Below are positions 8,948 through 17,452 of a stretch of 64,000 nt of DNA, piece after piece (position 1 is the first letter of the stretch; every line of letters starts with the position of its first letter). Source of the DNA: Enterobacter oligotrophicus (GTDB lineage: Bacteria > Pseudomonadota > Gammaproteobacteria > Enterobacterales > Enterobacteriaceae); NCBI RefSeq assembly GCF_009176645.1, contig NZ_AP019007.1, forward strand, positions 4,402,001-4,466,000. The letters are read 5' to 3'. The notes under the pieces were generated by a model that did not search any database, was not told the origin of the DNA, and worked only from the letters and a program-made list of their open reading frames with translations. A program made the translations under genes and the position numbers.

Positions 8948-11323
8948 ATGACGGCTATTTATAAGGACGCGGGTCGCCCCGTGCACGAGCGCGTCGCTGA
9001 TCTACTGGCGCGTATGACCCCGGAAGAGAAATTTGCCCAGATGCATGCGTACTGGTTGATCCTCGATGAAAATGGTGACCACCGTGAGCGGAGCGATTTG
9101 AGTGATGAATTTGCCGGTATCAGCGAACAGGCTTCGCTAAAAGCGCGTCTGAAGCTGGGCGTTGGGCAGATCACGCGCCCGCTGGGTACGCACATCGTCG
9201 ATGCGAAAACCGGCGTGCGCGCGGCAAACCGCCTGCAGCGCATGATGATTGAAGAGACGCGGCTCGGCATTCCGGCGCTGTTCCATGAAGAGTGTCTGGT
9301 TGGCCTGCTGTGCAAAGACGCGACGCTGTTCCCGTCTTCACTGAACTACGGTTCAACCTGGGACCCGGACCTCGTGCAGCATGCGGCTGAGCAGATTGGC
9401 AAGGAGGCACGGTCTGTCGGTTGTCAGCAGGGGCTGGCTCCGGTGCTGGATGTCTCCCGCGATGTGCGTTGGGGGCGCACCGAAGAGACGTTCGGTGAAG
9501 ATCCGTGGCTGGTTGGCGTCATGGCAACGGCATATGTCAAAGGGTTACAGGGGAAGAAACGCGATCTGCTGGCGACCCTTAAGCATTACGTCGGTCACTC
9601 GTTCAGCGAAGGGGCGCGCAACCATGCGCCGGTACATCTGGGTTTTAGCGAGCTGAACGACACTTTCCTGCTGCCGTTTGAAATGGCGGTGAAGCTGGCA
9701 AATGCCGGTTCGGTGATGCCCGCTTACCACGATATTGATAATCAGCCGGGGCACAGCGATCGCTTCCTGCTGACAACCGTTTTGCGTGAACAGTGGGGAT
9801 TCGACGGGATCATCGTGGCGGATTATGGTGGCGTCAGTCTGCTGCACCAGCATCACGGTATTTCCCACGATGCTGCTGAATCTGCAGCGCTGGCGTTTAA
9901 TGCCGGGCTGGATGTTGAACTGCCGAAAGATGACTGTGCGCGGCACCTGGCGGAAGCGGTAGAGCGCGGACTGATCGCTATGACGAAAATCGATGAGATT
10001 GTGACGCGCGTTCTGGCTGAAAAATTCCGTCTTGGACTGTTTGAAAACCCGTATGTCGATGAAGATGACATTGATCTGCAAAATGAGGTTACCCGGCAGG
10101 CTGCGCGGGATGTCGCAACAAAATCGATAACGCTGCTGGAAAACAACGGCATTTTGCCCCTCGGTGGCAAACCTCGCGTGGCGGTAGTGGGACCGACAGC
10201 AGACGATCCGCTTGCCTTGCTAAGCGGCTACAGCTTCCCGGTGCACTTGATTATCAGCGATATGGTTGAAGAGACTTCTCAGGTGACGACCCCGCGCGCA
10301 GCGCTGGAGCAGTACCTGGGCGCATCGCAGGTGCGCTATGCCAAAGGGTGCCACATCATCGAAAAACGGATGGCGGGTGCGCCGGTCTTCCCTGGCGACA
10401 GCGGCGGAAAACCGATGCAGCAATCGCCGGTTTCACAAAGTTCTGCGTTGATTCCCGACGCTGTAAACGCTGCGCAAGAGAGTGACGTGGTGGTGGCTTG
10501 CGTCGGCGATCTCGCCGGATTGTTCCAGAGCGGCACCGTGGGGGAAGGTTCGGATACGGACAGCCTGAACCTGCCAGGCGTACAGCAGCAGTTACTGGAA
10601 GCGCTGGTGGCAACCGGTAAGCCAGTGATTGTCGTTATGACCGGTGGACGCCCGTACAACCTGCAGGGGCTGGAAGATAAGGTCGCCGCGCTGATGATGG
10701 CCTGGGCTCCGGGGCAGGAAGGGGGCTGGGCGATTGCAGATATACTGACGGGGCGCGCAGAGCCGCAGGGCAGGCTGGTGGTGAGCGTGCCGAAGAGTGC
10801 GGGCGCAATGCCCTATTATTACAACCACAAGCTGAAAAGTGGCGGTACGCCGTTTGCGTTCCATTTTGGCTCGCGGTATCCGTTTGGTTTTGGTCTCGGC
10901 TGGACGCAGTTCCACTGGGGAGAGGTGCGCGTGGCTGAAAACCGTGTGCCTGTCGAAGGTGATATTGTGCTGAGCGTTGATATCACTAACACCGGCGAGC
11001 GCAGCGGTAGCGAAGTGGTGCAGGTTTACGTGCGGGATAAAGTCGCCACGCAGGTGCGGCCACTGCAGGAGTTAAAAGCGTTCCAGCGCGTTACGCTTTC
11101 GCCGGGTGAAACCGCCACGCTGACCTTCACGCTGCCCGTCGAGATGTTTAATTTCACGCGCCGGGACGGGAAGCGAATCGTCGAACCTGGGGAATTTGAG
11201 CTGCAGGTTGGCGCATCGTCAGCGGATATTCGCAAGGTGGTGACGGTGAATGTGCGTGGGGAGACGCGGGTGCTGCCTGAAGAGTGGCGGATGTTGAGTA
11301 CCTGTCGTATCAGCCGCGCGTAA
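8948..11323 (+). CDS. Glycoside hydrolase family 3 beta-glycosidase (beta-glucosidase/beta-xylosidase type)
   Basis: A 791-residue enzyme expected to hydrolyse short beta-linked sugars from the non-reducing end. It shows the GH3 N-terminal barrel (about 20-370) with the nucleophile region IIVADYGGV, Asp292. The GH3 C-terminal sandwich contains VGEGSDTDSLNLPG, where the acid/base glutamate normally sits. A fibronectin type III-like end (about 680-760) has the VRPLQELKAFQRVTLSPGET stretch. There is no signal peptide, so it acts in the cytoplasm on sugar brought in by the upstream symporter. Its stop codon lies seven bases from the RprA terminator on the other strand, and no terminator of its own is visible. 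Confidence 0.9.
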   Translation: MTAIYKDAGRPVHERVADLLARMTPEEKFAQMHAYWLILDENGDHRERSDLSDEFAGISEQASLKARLKLGVGQITRPLGTHIVDAKTGVRAANRLQRMMIEETRLGIPALFHEECLVGLLCKDATLFPSSLNYGSTWDPDLVQHAAEQIGKEARSVGCQQGLAPVLDVSRDVRWGRTEETFGEDPWLVGVMATAYVKGLQGKKRDLLATLKHYVGHSFSEGARNHAPVHLGFSELNDTFLLPFEMAVKLANAGSVMPAYHDIDNQPGHSDRFLLTTVLREQWGFDGIIVADYGGVSLLHQHHGISHDAAESAALAFNAGLDVELPKDDCARHLAEAVERGLIAMTKIDEIVTRVLAEKFRLGLFENPYVDEDDIDLQNEVTRQAARDVATKSITLLENNGILPLGGKPRVAVVGPTADDPLALLSGYSFPVHLIISDMVEETSQVTTPRAALEQYLGASQVRYAKGCHIIEKRMAGAPVFPGDSGGKPMQQSPVSQSSALIPDAVNAAQESDVVVACVGDLAGLFQSGTVGEGSDTDSLNLPGVQQQLLEALVATGKPVIVVMTGGRPYNLQGLEDKVAALMMAWAPGQEGGWAIADILTGRAEPQGRLVVSVPKSAGAMPYYYNHKLKSGGTPFAFHFGSRYPFGFGLGWTQFHWGEVRVAENRVPVEGDIVLSVDITNTGERSGSEVVQVYVRDKVATQVRPLQELKAFQRVTLSPGETATLTFTLPVEMFNFTRRDGKRIVEPGEFELQVGASSADIRKVVTVNVRGETRVLPEEWRMLSTCRISRA

Positions 11324-11330
11324 TCAGCTT

Positions 11331-11436
11331 AAAAAAAAGCCCATCGTGGGAGATGGGCAAAGACTACACACAGCAATTCGTTGTTTCACTCAGGGGATTT
11401 CCATGCTTATAAATCAAGGTGTTGATTTATAACCGT
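11331..11436 (-). ncRNA. rprA: Small regulatory RNA RprA
   Basis: Recognised by near-identity to E. coli RprA over about 106 bases. It starts ACGGTTATAAATCAAC, forms the TTATAAATCAAC...TTGATTTATAA stem, passes through ATGGAAATCCCC and AACGAATTGCTG, and ends in the GCCCATC/GATGGGC terminator with eight T residues. RprA pairs with the rpoS leader and raises RpoS synthesis with Hfq; it is induced by the Rcs system. It lies just downstream of ydiK, the E. coli location. Two base changes in the first stem loop relative to E. coli leave the stem intact. Confidence 0.96.
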
Positions 11437-11471
11437 GTCCTAATAGTAGGCATGCTAACTTTTTGCGTCGA

Positions 11472-11485
11472 TCAGATTCGTCTCA
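11472..11485 (-). promoter_or_regulatory. Candidate RcsB box of rprA
   Basis: TGAGACGAATCTGA lies at about -36 to -49 from the rprA 5' end, followed by CCTACTATTA around -10. RcsB activates rprA in E. coli from the equivalent place. Confidence 0.6.
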
Positions 11486-11610
11486 ATAGTTAAAGAGACG
11501 TAAAGATTTCGTAGAGTGAATGGCAGTCTTACGGGCGAAATGGCGGGTCTGACCAGTGTGCAGGGAATAAATAGTTTAGCGGTGTTTAAGTATTACTGAA
11601 GGAAATCAAA

Positions 11611-11635
11611 GCCGGGTAGCGTAACGCTACCCGGC
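11611..11635. repeat. REP palindrome at the ydiK 3' end
   Basis: A perfect 12-bp inverted repeat around one central base, GCCGGGTAGCGT/ACGCTACCCGGC, eight bases beyond the ydiK stop. The composition matches the REP unit near position 24670. Confidence 0.8.
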
Positions 11636-11642
11636 AACGCTG

Positions 11643-12758
11643 TTACTGCTTGTTCTTGTCTTCCAGCTCTTCAAGCTCGCTGAGGATCACGTCCGGATCG
11701 GTTCCCGGTGGTGGGACTTCATGCACCCAGGCAGAGAACAGACGCCAGGTCACGGCGAGCAGCACCGGACCAATAAACAGACCGATCATCCCAAAAGCGA
11801 TTAAGCCGCCAATCACGCCTGAGAGGATCAGGATCAGCGGCAAATCAGCCCCCATGCGGATCAGTATCGGACGAATCACGTTATCCATGGTGCCGACAAC
11901 GCAGCTCCAGACCAGCAGGACGGTCCCCCAGGTGGTATCGCCTGTCCAGTAGAGCCAGATAATGCCCGGCACCAGAACCAGCAATGGCCCCAGTTGCGCA
12001 AGACAGGTCATCAGCATCACGACGGTAAAGACGGTTGCGTAAGGCACGCCTGAAATGGCGAGACCGATACCGCCCAGCACCGCCTGTACCAGTGCCGTCA
12101 CCACGACGCCAAGGGCCACCGCGCGCACGGCCTGTGCAGCCAGCAGGACGGCGGCATCGCCACGTTTACCCGCCAGACGTGTTGCAAAATGACGAATACC
12201 CAGCGCAACTTGCTCTCCACGCCAGTACAGCAGGGCGCTGAAGACCAGCATCAGCGTACAGTGCATCATAAAGCGACCAATATGCGCCGCCTGTCCCACA
12301 AACCATGTGGTGGTGGTGCCGATATAGGGGCGCACTTTTGCCATCAGGGCGCTGCCACCCATCTCCAGCAGGTTGTGCCAGCCGCTGTAGAGTTTTGCCC
12401 CGACGACGGGAATGCTGTTAAGCCAGGCGAGATCCGGCAGAGTCAGGTCGCCACTGGTAACAGCACGAATAATCGGGCCGCTGGAATCAACCAGGCTGTT
12501 CACCAGCAGCGCAATCGGAATAATGAACAGCAGGAAGAGCAGCAGTGTCATTACCAGCACCGCTAACCCGCGACGACCAAACAGTAACGTCTGCAGACGC
12601 AGCAGCAAGGGCCAGGTGGCGACGACAACGGTCGCGGCCCAGGCAAAGCCGAGCACGAAGGGGCGAACAATCCACAGACACGCAATAATCATGATGGCTA
12701 AAAACAGCACCGACAGCAAAATTTGCGCAACATCCCTGGGCTGACGAAGATTGACCAT
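11643..12758 (-). CDS. ydiK: AI-2E family transporter YdiK
   Basis: A 371-residue inner-membrane protein of the AI-2E/UPF0118 family (the family of TqsA and PerM). It aligns from MVNLRQPRDVAQILL to the acidic C-terminus with E. coli YdiK. Paired N-terminal helices, a soluble section (about 85-150) and later helices with the IRPILIRMGADLPLILILSGV and GLIAFGMIGLFIGPVLLA segments are visible. The acidic tail ELEELEDKNKQ faces the cytoplasm by family topology. The transported substrate of YdiK is not established. It is divergent from ydiJ and lies upstream of rprA on the same strand. Confidence 0.95.
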   Translation of the reverse strand: MVNLRQPRDVAQILLSVLFLAIMIIACLWIVRPFVLGFAWAATVVVATWPLLLRLQTLLFGRRGLAVLVMTLLLFLLFIIPIALLVNSLVDSSGPIIRAVTSGDLTLPDLAWLNSIPVVGAKLYSGWHNLLEMGGSALMAKVRPYIGTTTTWFVGQAAHIGRFMMHCTLMLVFSALLYWRGEQVALGIRHFATRLAGKRGDAAVLLAAQAVRAVALGVVVTALVQAVLGGIGLAISGVPYATVFTVVMLMTCLAQLGPLLVLVPGIIWLYWTGDTTWGTVLLVWSCVVGTMDNVIRPILIRMGADLPLILILSGVIGGLIAFGMIGLFIGPVLLAVTWRLFSAWVHEVPPPGTDPDVILSELEELEDKNKQ

Positions 12759-12781
12759 AAATGAAACTTTCCTTTAATGAA

Positions 12782-12830
12782 CGTCAGCATGGCTGACGGA
12801 AACGTAAACCGCGTCTTACTAATCATTAGT
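12782..12830. promoter_or_regulatory. Two small dyads in the ydiK-ydiJ divergent region
   Basis: CGTCAGC/GCTGACG with a 3-base loop (12782-12798) and ACTAATCATTAGT (12818-12830) lie in the 197-base divergent intergenic region. They may be operators or leader hairpins of ydiK; no known consensus is matched. Confidence 0.3.
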
Positions 12831-12955
12831 GATTTCAGCGATTTTTGACAGGCGGATTCTGCCTGTAATTCTGCTGAGCGTATAAGAAAAAAATGTGATA
12901 AAACTTTCCAGACACAACGCAAACGATTTCACACCTCTAATTAGGGTCGACCGTA

Positions 12956-15900
12956 ATGATCCCACAGATTTCTCAGGCACCTGGCGTCGTTCAGCTGGTG
13001 CTTAATTTTTTGCAGTCACTGGAGCAACAGGGTTTTACAGGTGATACCGCCACGGATTACGCCGACAGGCTGACGATGGCGACCGATAACAGTATTTACC
13101 AGCTTCTTCCCGATGCAGTCGTTTTTCCACGCTCAACCGCAGATGTGGCGCTGATTGCCCGTCTGGCGTCGCAGGAGCGGTTCACCTCTCTGGTATTTAC
13201 CCCACGCGGTGGCGGTACGGGCACCAACGGACAGGCGCTGAACCAGGGCATTATTATTGATATGTCGCGCTATATGAACCGCATCATAGAGATCAACCCT
13301 GAAGAGGGGTGGGTACGCGTGGAAGCGGGCGTAATCAAAGATCAGCTCAATCAATTTTTGAAACCCTACGGCTACTTCTTTGCACCGGAACTTTCCACCA
13401 GCAACCGCGCCACGATTGGCGGGATGATTAATACCGATGCGTCCGGACAAGGTTCCCTGGTCTATGGGAAAACCTCCGATCACGTGATGGGGGTTCGTGC
13501 GGTCCTGCTGGGGGGCGATATCCTTGATACCCAGCCGATGCCGGTCGAACTGGCCGAAACGCTCGGTAAAGAGAACACCACAATCGGGCGAATTTATCGC
13601 ACCGTGCTGGAACGCTGTCGCGACAACCGCCAGCTTATCCTCGATAAATTCCCGAAACTGAACCGTTTCCTGACGGGCTATGATCTGCGCCACGTCTTTA
13701 ATGATGATCTGAGCCAGTTCGATTTAACCCGCGTGCTGACCGGCTCGGAAGGCACGCTGGCGTTTATCACCGAAGCGCGTCTGGATATCACCCGGCTGCC
13801 GAAGGTGCGCCGCCTGGTGAACGTTAAATATAACTCCTTCGATTCTGCACTGCGCAATGCGCCGTTTATGGTGGAGGCACGGGCGCTGTCGGTGGAAACC
13901 GTCGATTCGAAAGTGCTTAACCTGGCCCGCGAAGATATCGTCTGGCATTCCGTCAGCGAGCTGATTACCGATGTGCCAGATAAAGAGATGCTCGGTCTGA
14001 ACATTGTGGAATTTGCGGGTGATGACGCCGAACTGATTGAAAGCCAGGTGAGTACGCTCTGCCAGCGTCTGGACGACCTTATTGCTGCGGGGGAAGGTGG
14101 CGTCATTGGCTGGCAGCTGTGCAACGATCTTTCCGGTATTGAGCGTATCTACGCGATGCGCAAAAAGGCGGTGGGGCTGCTCGGCAACGCCAAAGGTGCC
14201 GCCAAGCCGATCCCGTTTGCTGAAGATACCTGCGTGCCGCCTGAACATCTGGCGGATTACATTGTGGAGTTCCGCGCGCTGCTGGACAGCCACGGCCTGA
14301 GCTACGGTATGTTCGGGCACGTTGATGCGGGTGTGCTGCACGTGCGCCCGGCGCTGGATATGTGCGATCCGCAGCAGGAGATCCTGATGAAGGCGATCTC
14401 GGATGACGTAGTGGCCTTAACCGCAAAATATGGTGGTCTGCTGTGGGGCGAGCACGGCAAAGGGTTCCGCGCCGAATACAGCCCGGCATTCTTCGGTGAG
14501 CTACTGTTTGGTGAGCTGCGCAAAGTCAAAGCGGCATTCGATCCGGATAACCGTCTTAACCCTGGTAAAATTTGCCCGCCTGAAGGGGTTGATGCGCCAA
14601 TGCTGCGCGTCGATGCCACCAAACGTGGTACTTACGATCGTCAGATCCCGATTGCGGTCCGTACATCCTGGCGCGGCGCGATGGAATGTAACGGCAACGG
14701 GTTGTGCTTTAACTTCGATGTGAAAAGCCCGATGTGTCCGTCGATGAAGATCACCAGCAATCGCATTCACTCCCCCAAAGGACGTGCAACGCTGGTGCGC
14801 GAATGGCTGCGTCTGCTGGCCGACCGTGGCGTCGATCCACTGAAACTTGAGCAGGAACTGCCGGAAAAACGGGCCAGTTTGCGCTCGCTTATCGAACGTA
14901 CCCGGAACAGCTGGCATGCGAATAAGGGCGAATACGATTTCTCGCATGAAGTAAAAGAGGCAATGTCCGGCTGTCTGGCCTGCAAGGCCTGTTCAACCCA
15001 GTGCCCGATTAAGATAGACGTGCCGGAGTTCCGTTCGCGCTTCCTGCAGCTCTACCACACGCGCTATCTGCGCCCGATGCGCGACCACCTGGTGGCGACG
15101 GTGGAAAGCTATGCGCCACTCATGGCGCGCGCGCCAAAGACCTTTAACTTCTTTATCAATCAACCGCTGGTGCGCAAACTTTCCGAAAAACATATCGGGA
15201 TGGTGGATTTGCCGTTGCTGTCTGCGCCATCGCTGCAGCGACAACTGGTGGGGCACCGCTCTGCGAACATGACGCTGGAGCAGCTTGAGGCGCTAAGCCC
15301 TGAGCAAAAAGCGAATGTGGTGCTGGTGGTTCAGGACCCGTTCACCAGCTACTACGACGCGCAGGTGGTGGCGGATTTTGTGCGACTGGCGGAGAAAATT
15401 GGCTGGCAGCCGGTGGTATTGCCCTTCTCACCGAACGGCAAGGCGCAGCACATTAAAGGTTTCCTGAGCCGCTTTGCGAAAACCGCGCAGAAAACGTCGG
15501 ACTTCCTGAACCGCGTGGCGCAGCTCGGGATGCCGATGGTCGGTGTTGATCCGGCACTGGTGCTTTGCTATCGCGATGAGTACAAGCAGACACTCGGTGA
15601 CAAACGCGGCGATTTCCACGTTATGCTGGTGCATGAGTGGCTGCCTGCCGCCCTGGAGCAGACGGACAACAGAGAGGTCAGCGGCGAACCGTGGTATCTG
15701 TTTGGCCACTGCACTGAAGTCACCGCGCTGCCAGGCGCACCGGCACAGTGGGCCTCTATTTTTGCCCGTTTTGGCGCGAAACTGGAAAGCGTCAGCGTCG
15801 GCTGCTGCGGGATGGCGGGGACATACGGGCATGAAGTTAAAAATCATGCTAATTCATTGGGTATCTACGAGTTGTCGTGGCACCAGGCGATGCAGCGCTT

Positions 15901-16012
15901 ACCGAGAAACCGCTGTCTGGCGACGGGCTACTCCTGCCGCAGCCAGGTGAAACGCGTTGAGGGTAACGGTGTCCGCCATCCATTACAGGCTTTACTGGAG
16001 ATTATAGGATGA
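12956..16012 (+). CDS. ydiJ: FAD/4Fe-4S oxidoreductase YdiJ (D-2-hydroxyglutarate dehydrogenase type)
   Basis: A 1018-residue protein of exactly the E. coli YdiJ length. Order of domains: PCMH-type FAD-binding domain (about 50-280) with PRGGGTGTNGQAL; FAD-oxidase C-terminal domain with GHVDAGVLHVRP and EHGKGFRAEY; a ferredoxin-like domain near 670 with CLACKACSTQCP; and a CCG-type domain near 955 with GCCGMAGTYGHE. It oxidises a D-2-hydroxyacid, probably D-2-hydroxyglutarate, and passes electrons through FAD and iron-sulfur centres. It overlaps menI by four bases (ATGA), so the two are translationally coupled. It is divergent from ydiK. Confidence 0.94.
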   Translation: MIPQISQAPGVVQLVLNFLQSLEQQGFTGDTATDYADRLTMATDNSIYQLLPDAVVFPRSTADVALIARLASQERFTSLVFTPRGGGTGTNGQALNQGIIIDMSRYMNRIIEINPEEGWVRVEAGVIKDQLNQFLKPYGYFFAPELSTSNRATIGGMINTDASGQGSLVYGKTSDHVMGVRAVLLGGDILDTQPMPVELAETLGKENTTIGRIYRTVLERCRDNRQLILDKFPKLNRFLTGYDLRHVFNDDLSQFDLTRVLTGSEGTLAFITEARLDITRLPKVRRLVNVKYNSFDSALRNAPFMVEARALSVETVDSKVLNLAREDIVWHSVSELITDVPDKEMLGLNIVEFAGDDAELIESQVSTLCQRLDDLIAAGEGGVIGWQLCNDLSGIERIYAMRKKAVGLLGNAKGAAKPIPFAEDTCVPPEHLADYIVEFRALLDSHGLSYGMFGHVDAGVLHVRPALDMCDPQQEILMKAISDDVVALTAKYGGLLWGEHGKGFRAEYSPAFFGELLFGELRKVKAAFDPDNRLNPGKICPPEGVDAPMLRVDATKRGTYDRQIPIAVRTSWRGAMECNGNGLCFNFDVKSPMCPSMKITSNRIHSPKGRATLVREWLRLLADRGVDPLKLEQELPEKRASLRSLIERTRNSWHANKGEYDFSHEVKEAMSGCLACKACSTQCPIKIDVPEFRSRFLQLYHTRYLRPMRDHLVATVESYAPLMARAPKTFNFFINQPLVRKLSEKHIGMVDLPLLSAPSLQRQLVGHRSANMTLEQLEALSPEQKANVVLVVQDPFTSYYDAQVVADFVRLAEKIGWQPVVLPFSPNGKAQHIKGFLSRFAKTAQKTSDFLNRVAQLGMPMVGVDPALVLCYRDEYKQTLGDKRGDFHVMLVHEWLPAALEQTDNREVSGEPWYLFGHCTEVTALPGAPAQWASIFARFGAKLESVSVGCCGMAGTYGHEVKNHANSLGIYELSWHQAMQRLPRNRCLATGYSCRSQVKRVEGNGVRHPLQALLEIIG

Positions 16013-16419
16013 TCTGGAAACGTGCAGTGACGCTACAGGCGCTGAATGCCATGGGCGAGGGGAATATGGTGGGTTTGCTGGATATTCAGTTTACCCGTAT
16101 TGGTGAGAACGAACTGGAGGCGACGATGCCGGTCGATAACCGTACTCACCAGCCGTTTGGCTTGTTGCACGGCGGTGCGTCCGTTGTGCTGGCTGAAACG
16201 CTGGGCTCGGTGGCGGGTTATCTGTGTACGGAAGGGGAGCAGAAAGTCGTCGGGCTGGAGGTTAACGCCAACCACATTCGCTCGGTGCGCAGTGGCCGCG
16301 TGCGCGGTATTTGTCGCGCGCTTCATGCCGGGAGCCGTCATCAGGTGTGGCAGATTGATATTCTGGATGAACAGGAACGCCTGTGTTGTTCGTCCCGTCT
16401 GACGACGGCGGTTGTGTAA
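16009..16419 (+). CDS. menI: 1,4-dihydroxy-2-naphthoyl-CoA hydrolase MenI
   Basis: A 136-residue hotdog-fold thioesterase that releases 1,4-dihydroxy-2-naphthoate from its CoA ester in menaquinone synthesis. It aligns end to end with E. coli MenI (YdiI). The active-site helix QPFGLLHGGASVVLAETLGS carries catalytic Glu63, and GSRHQVWQIDI and CCSSRLTT near the C-terminus are conserved. The ATG overlaps the ydiJ stop. ydiH follows after 85 bases with its own likely promoter. Confidence 0.96.
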   Translation: MIWKRAVTLQALNAMGEGNMVGLLDIQFTRIGENELEATMPVDNRTHQPFGLLHGGASVVLAETLGSVAGYLCTEGEQKVVGLEVNANHIRSVRSGRVRGICRALHAGSRHQVWQIDILDEQERLCCSSRLTTAVV

Positions 16420-16465
16420 AGTTTCCGGATGCCTTGCCTTTGGTCAAAAACTAACCAGCGCATTG

Positions 16466-16474
16466 TGGTATACT
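16466..16474 (+). promoter_or_regulatory. Extended -10 promoter of ydiH
   Basis: TGGTATACT, an extended -10 of the form TGnTATACT, lies 30 bases before the ydiH start codon. No convincing -35 is seen, as is common for extended -10 promoters. Confidence 0.5.
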
Positions 16475-16504
16475 GGTCAGGTTTTGAACATAAGCGAGGA
16501 CATC

Positions 16505-16699
16505 ATGGATACTGAAATAACCCCAACCCAACTGGCAATCGAATATTTACGTCGCGATAAGAGCAACCTGTCTCCGGCGCAGTACCTGAAAAAACTGAAA
16601 CAGCTTGAGCTGGAGTTTGCTGATTTGCTGGCGCTCTCTTCAAATGAACTGAAAGAAGAGATCTACTTTGCCTGGCGGTTGGGCGTTCACGTCCATTAA
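16505..16699 (+). CDS. ydiH: Conserved small protein YdiH
   Basis: A 64-residue soluble, helical, charged protein matching E. coli YdiH, with the central LSPAQYLKKLKQLELEF and the C-terminal EEIYFAWRLGVHVH. The ATG was chosen because GCGAGGA sits seven bases upstream and the family starts here; an in-frame upstream extension is not conserved. Its function is unknown. In E. coli the next gene is sufA; here a 14 kb accessory stretch begins after its terminator. Confidence 0.92.
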   Translation: MDTEITPTQLAIEYLRRDKSNLSPAQYLKKLKQLELEFADLLALSSNELKEEIYFAWRLGVHVH

Positions 16700-16706
16700 G
16701 CGCTAA

Positions 16707-16734
16707 AGAAAAGGCCGCGGTTGCGGCCTTTTTT
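16707..16734. terminator. Bidirectional terminator between ydiH and an IprA-like gene
   Basis: GGCCGC/GCGGCC stem with a GGTT loop, six T residues on the + side, and AAAGAAAA on the other, so it can serve both converging genes. Confidence 0.85.
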
Positions 16735-16745
16735 GTCTCTGAAAT

Positions 16746-17375
16746 TCAATATTTAGCAGGAAGTTTGTTGATTTTAATAAGCCTGCCTTCATCCATTTCG
16801 ATAAACCCGCCGGTTTTTAAATCCGCCAGAATTCGCATTACACCGCTACGGGAAAGTTGCGTTTTCTCTCTGATATACCTTTCCGCCGTTACGCTGCAAC
16901 GGTAGCTCTCATCTTCATCCATTAGCTTGATTAACTGTTGGCGAATCATCTCATACGCGGTCGGCGCACCCTGAGGCATTACGTTGTTATAAAGGCGGCC
17001 ATAGACAAACATCAGTTGCTTAGAGATAAGCCCCCATAACCCTTTTTCTTTGATGATTTCATTTGCCCGTTCGGTAGTGAGCACGCCGATCAGACAAGGG
17101 CTGACGGTTTTAAGATAGTCATTGAAGTAGGTGCCGGTAAGGTTAGCCAGGCCAAAAAGCGCGGGACTGCGCGCCGTTGAAAGCATCATGTTGTCGCTTC
17201 TTCGGTATACTGCAATCGTGCCTTCCGTAATTAAATAACACATTGCCTGGCCGTTTACCTGAAGGTCAAGTTGCTCACCGCGGCCTGTTCTGCGGGGAGT
17301 GCAGTATGGCCAGAAATGAGAAATAAGTTCCTGTGCATAAGGAGAACCGCGAAATGGCTGGTCTGAAGCGGACAT
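16746..17375 (-). CDS. IprA/CRP-like winged-helix transcription regulator, paralogue 1
   Basis: A 209-residue protein with an N-terminal cyclic-nucleotide-binding-like beta domain (about 30-125) and a C-terminal winged helix (about 145-205) with TQLSRSGVMRILADLKTGGFIEMD. The tail KINKLPAKY closely resembles the INRLPSEY end of E. coli IprA (YaiV), an atypical CRP-family regulator of oxidative-stress responses. The cAMP phosphate-binding RxS signature is not seen. Its C-terminal half is clearly homologous to the next gene upstream. Both face away from the fimbrial operon and are likely its regulators (inference). Confidence 0.82.
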   Translation of the reverse strand: MSASDQPFRGSPYAQELISHFWPYCTPRRTGRGEQLDLQVNGQAMCYLITEGTIAVYRRSDNMMLSTARSPALFGLANLTGTYFNDYLKTVSPCLIGVLTTERANEIIKEKGLWGLISKQLMFVYGRLYNNVMPQGAPTAYEMIRQQLIKLMDEDESYRCSVTAERYIREKTQLSRSGVMRILADLKTGGFIEMDEGRLIKINKLPAKY

Positions 17376-17377
17376 GG

Positions 17378-17410
17378 CTATAACCTTTGAGAAGAACGTA
17401 TACGTTATAG
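17378..17410. promoter_or_regulatory. Nested dyad symmetries before IprA-like gene 1
   Basis: CTATAAC (17378-17384) is inverted as GTTATAG (17404-17410), and AACGTATACGTT (17395-17406) is a perfect 12-base palindrome. They lie immediately upstream of the start codon, in the place for an operator or autoregulatory site. Confidence 0.4.
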
Positions 17411-17452
17411 TTTCGCTCTTATCTTCAGCTATCTCCAGATATAAATTGACGG

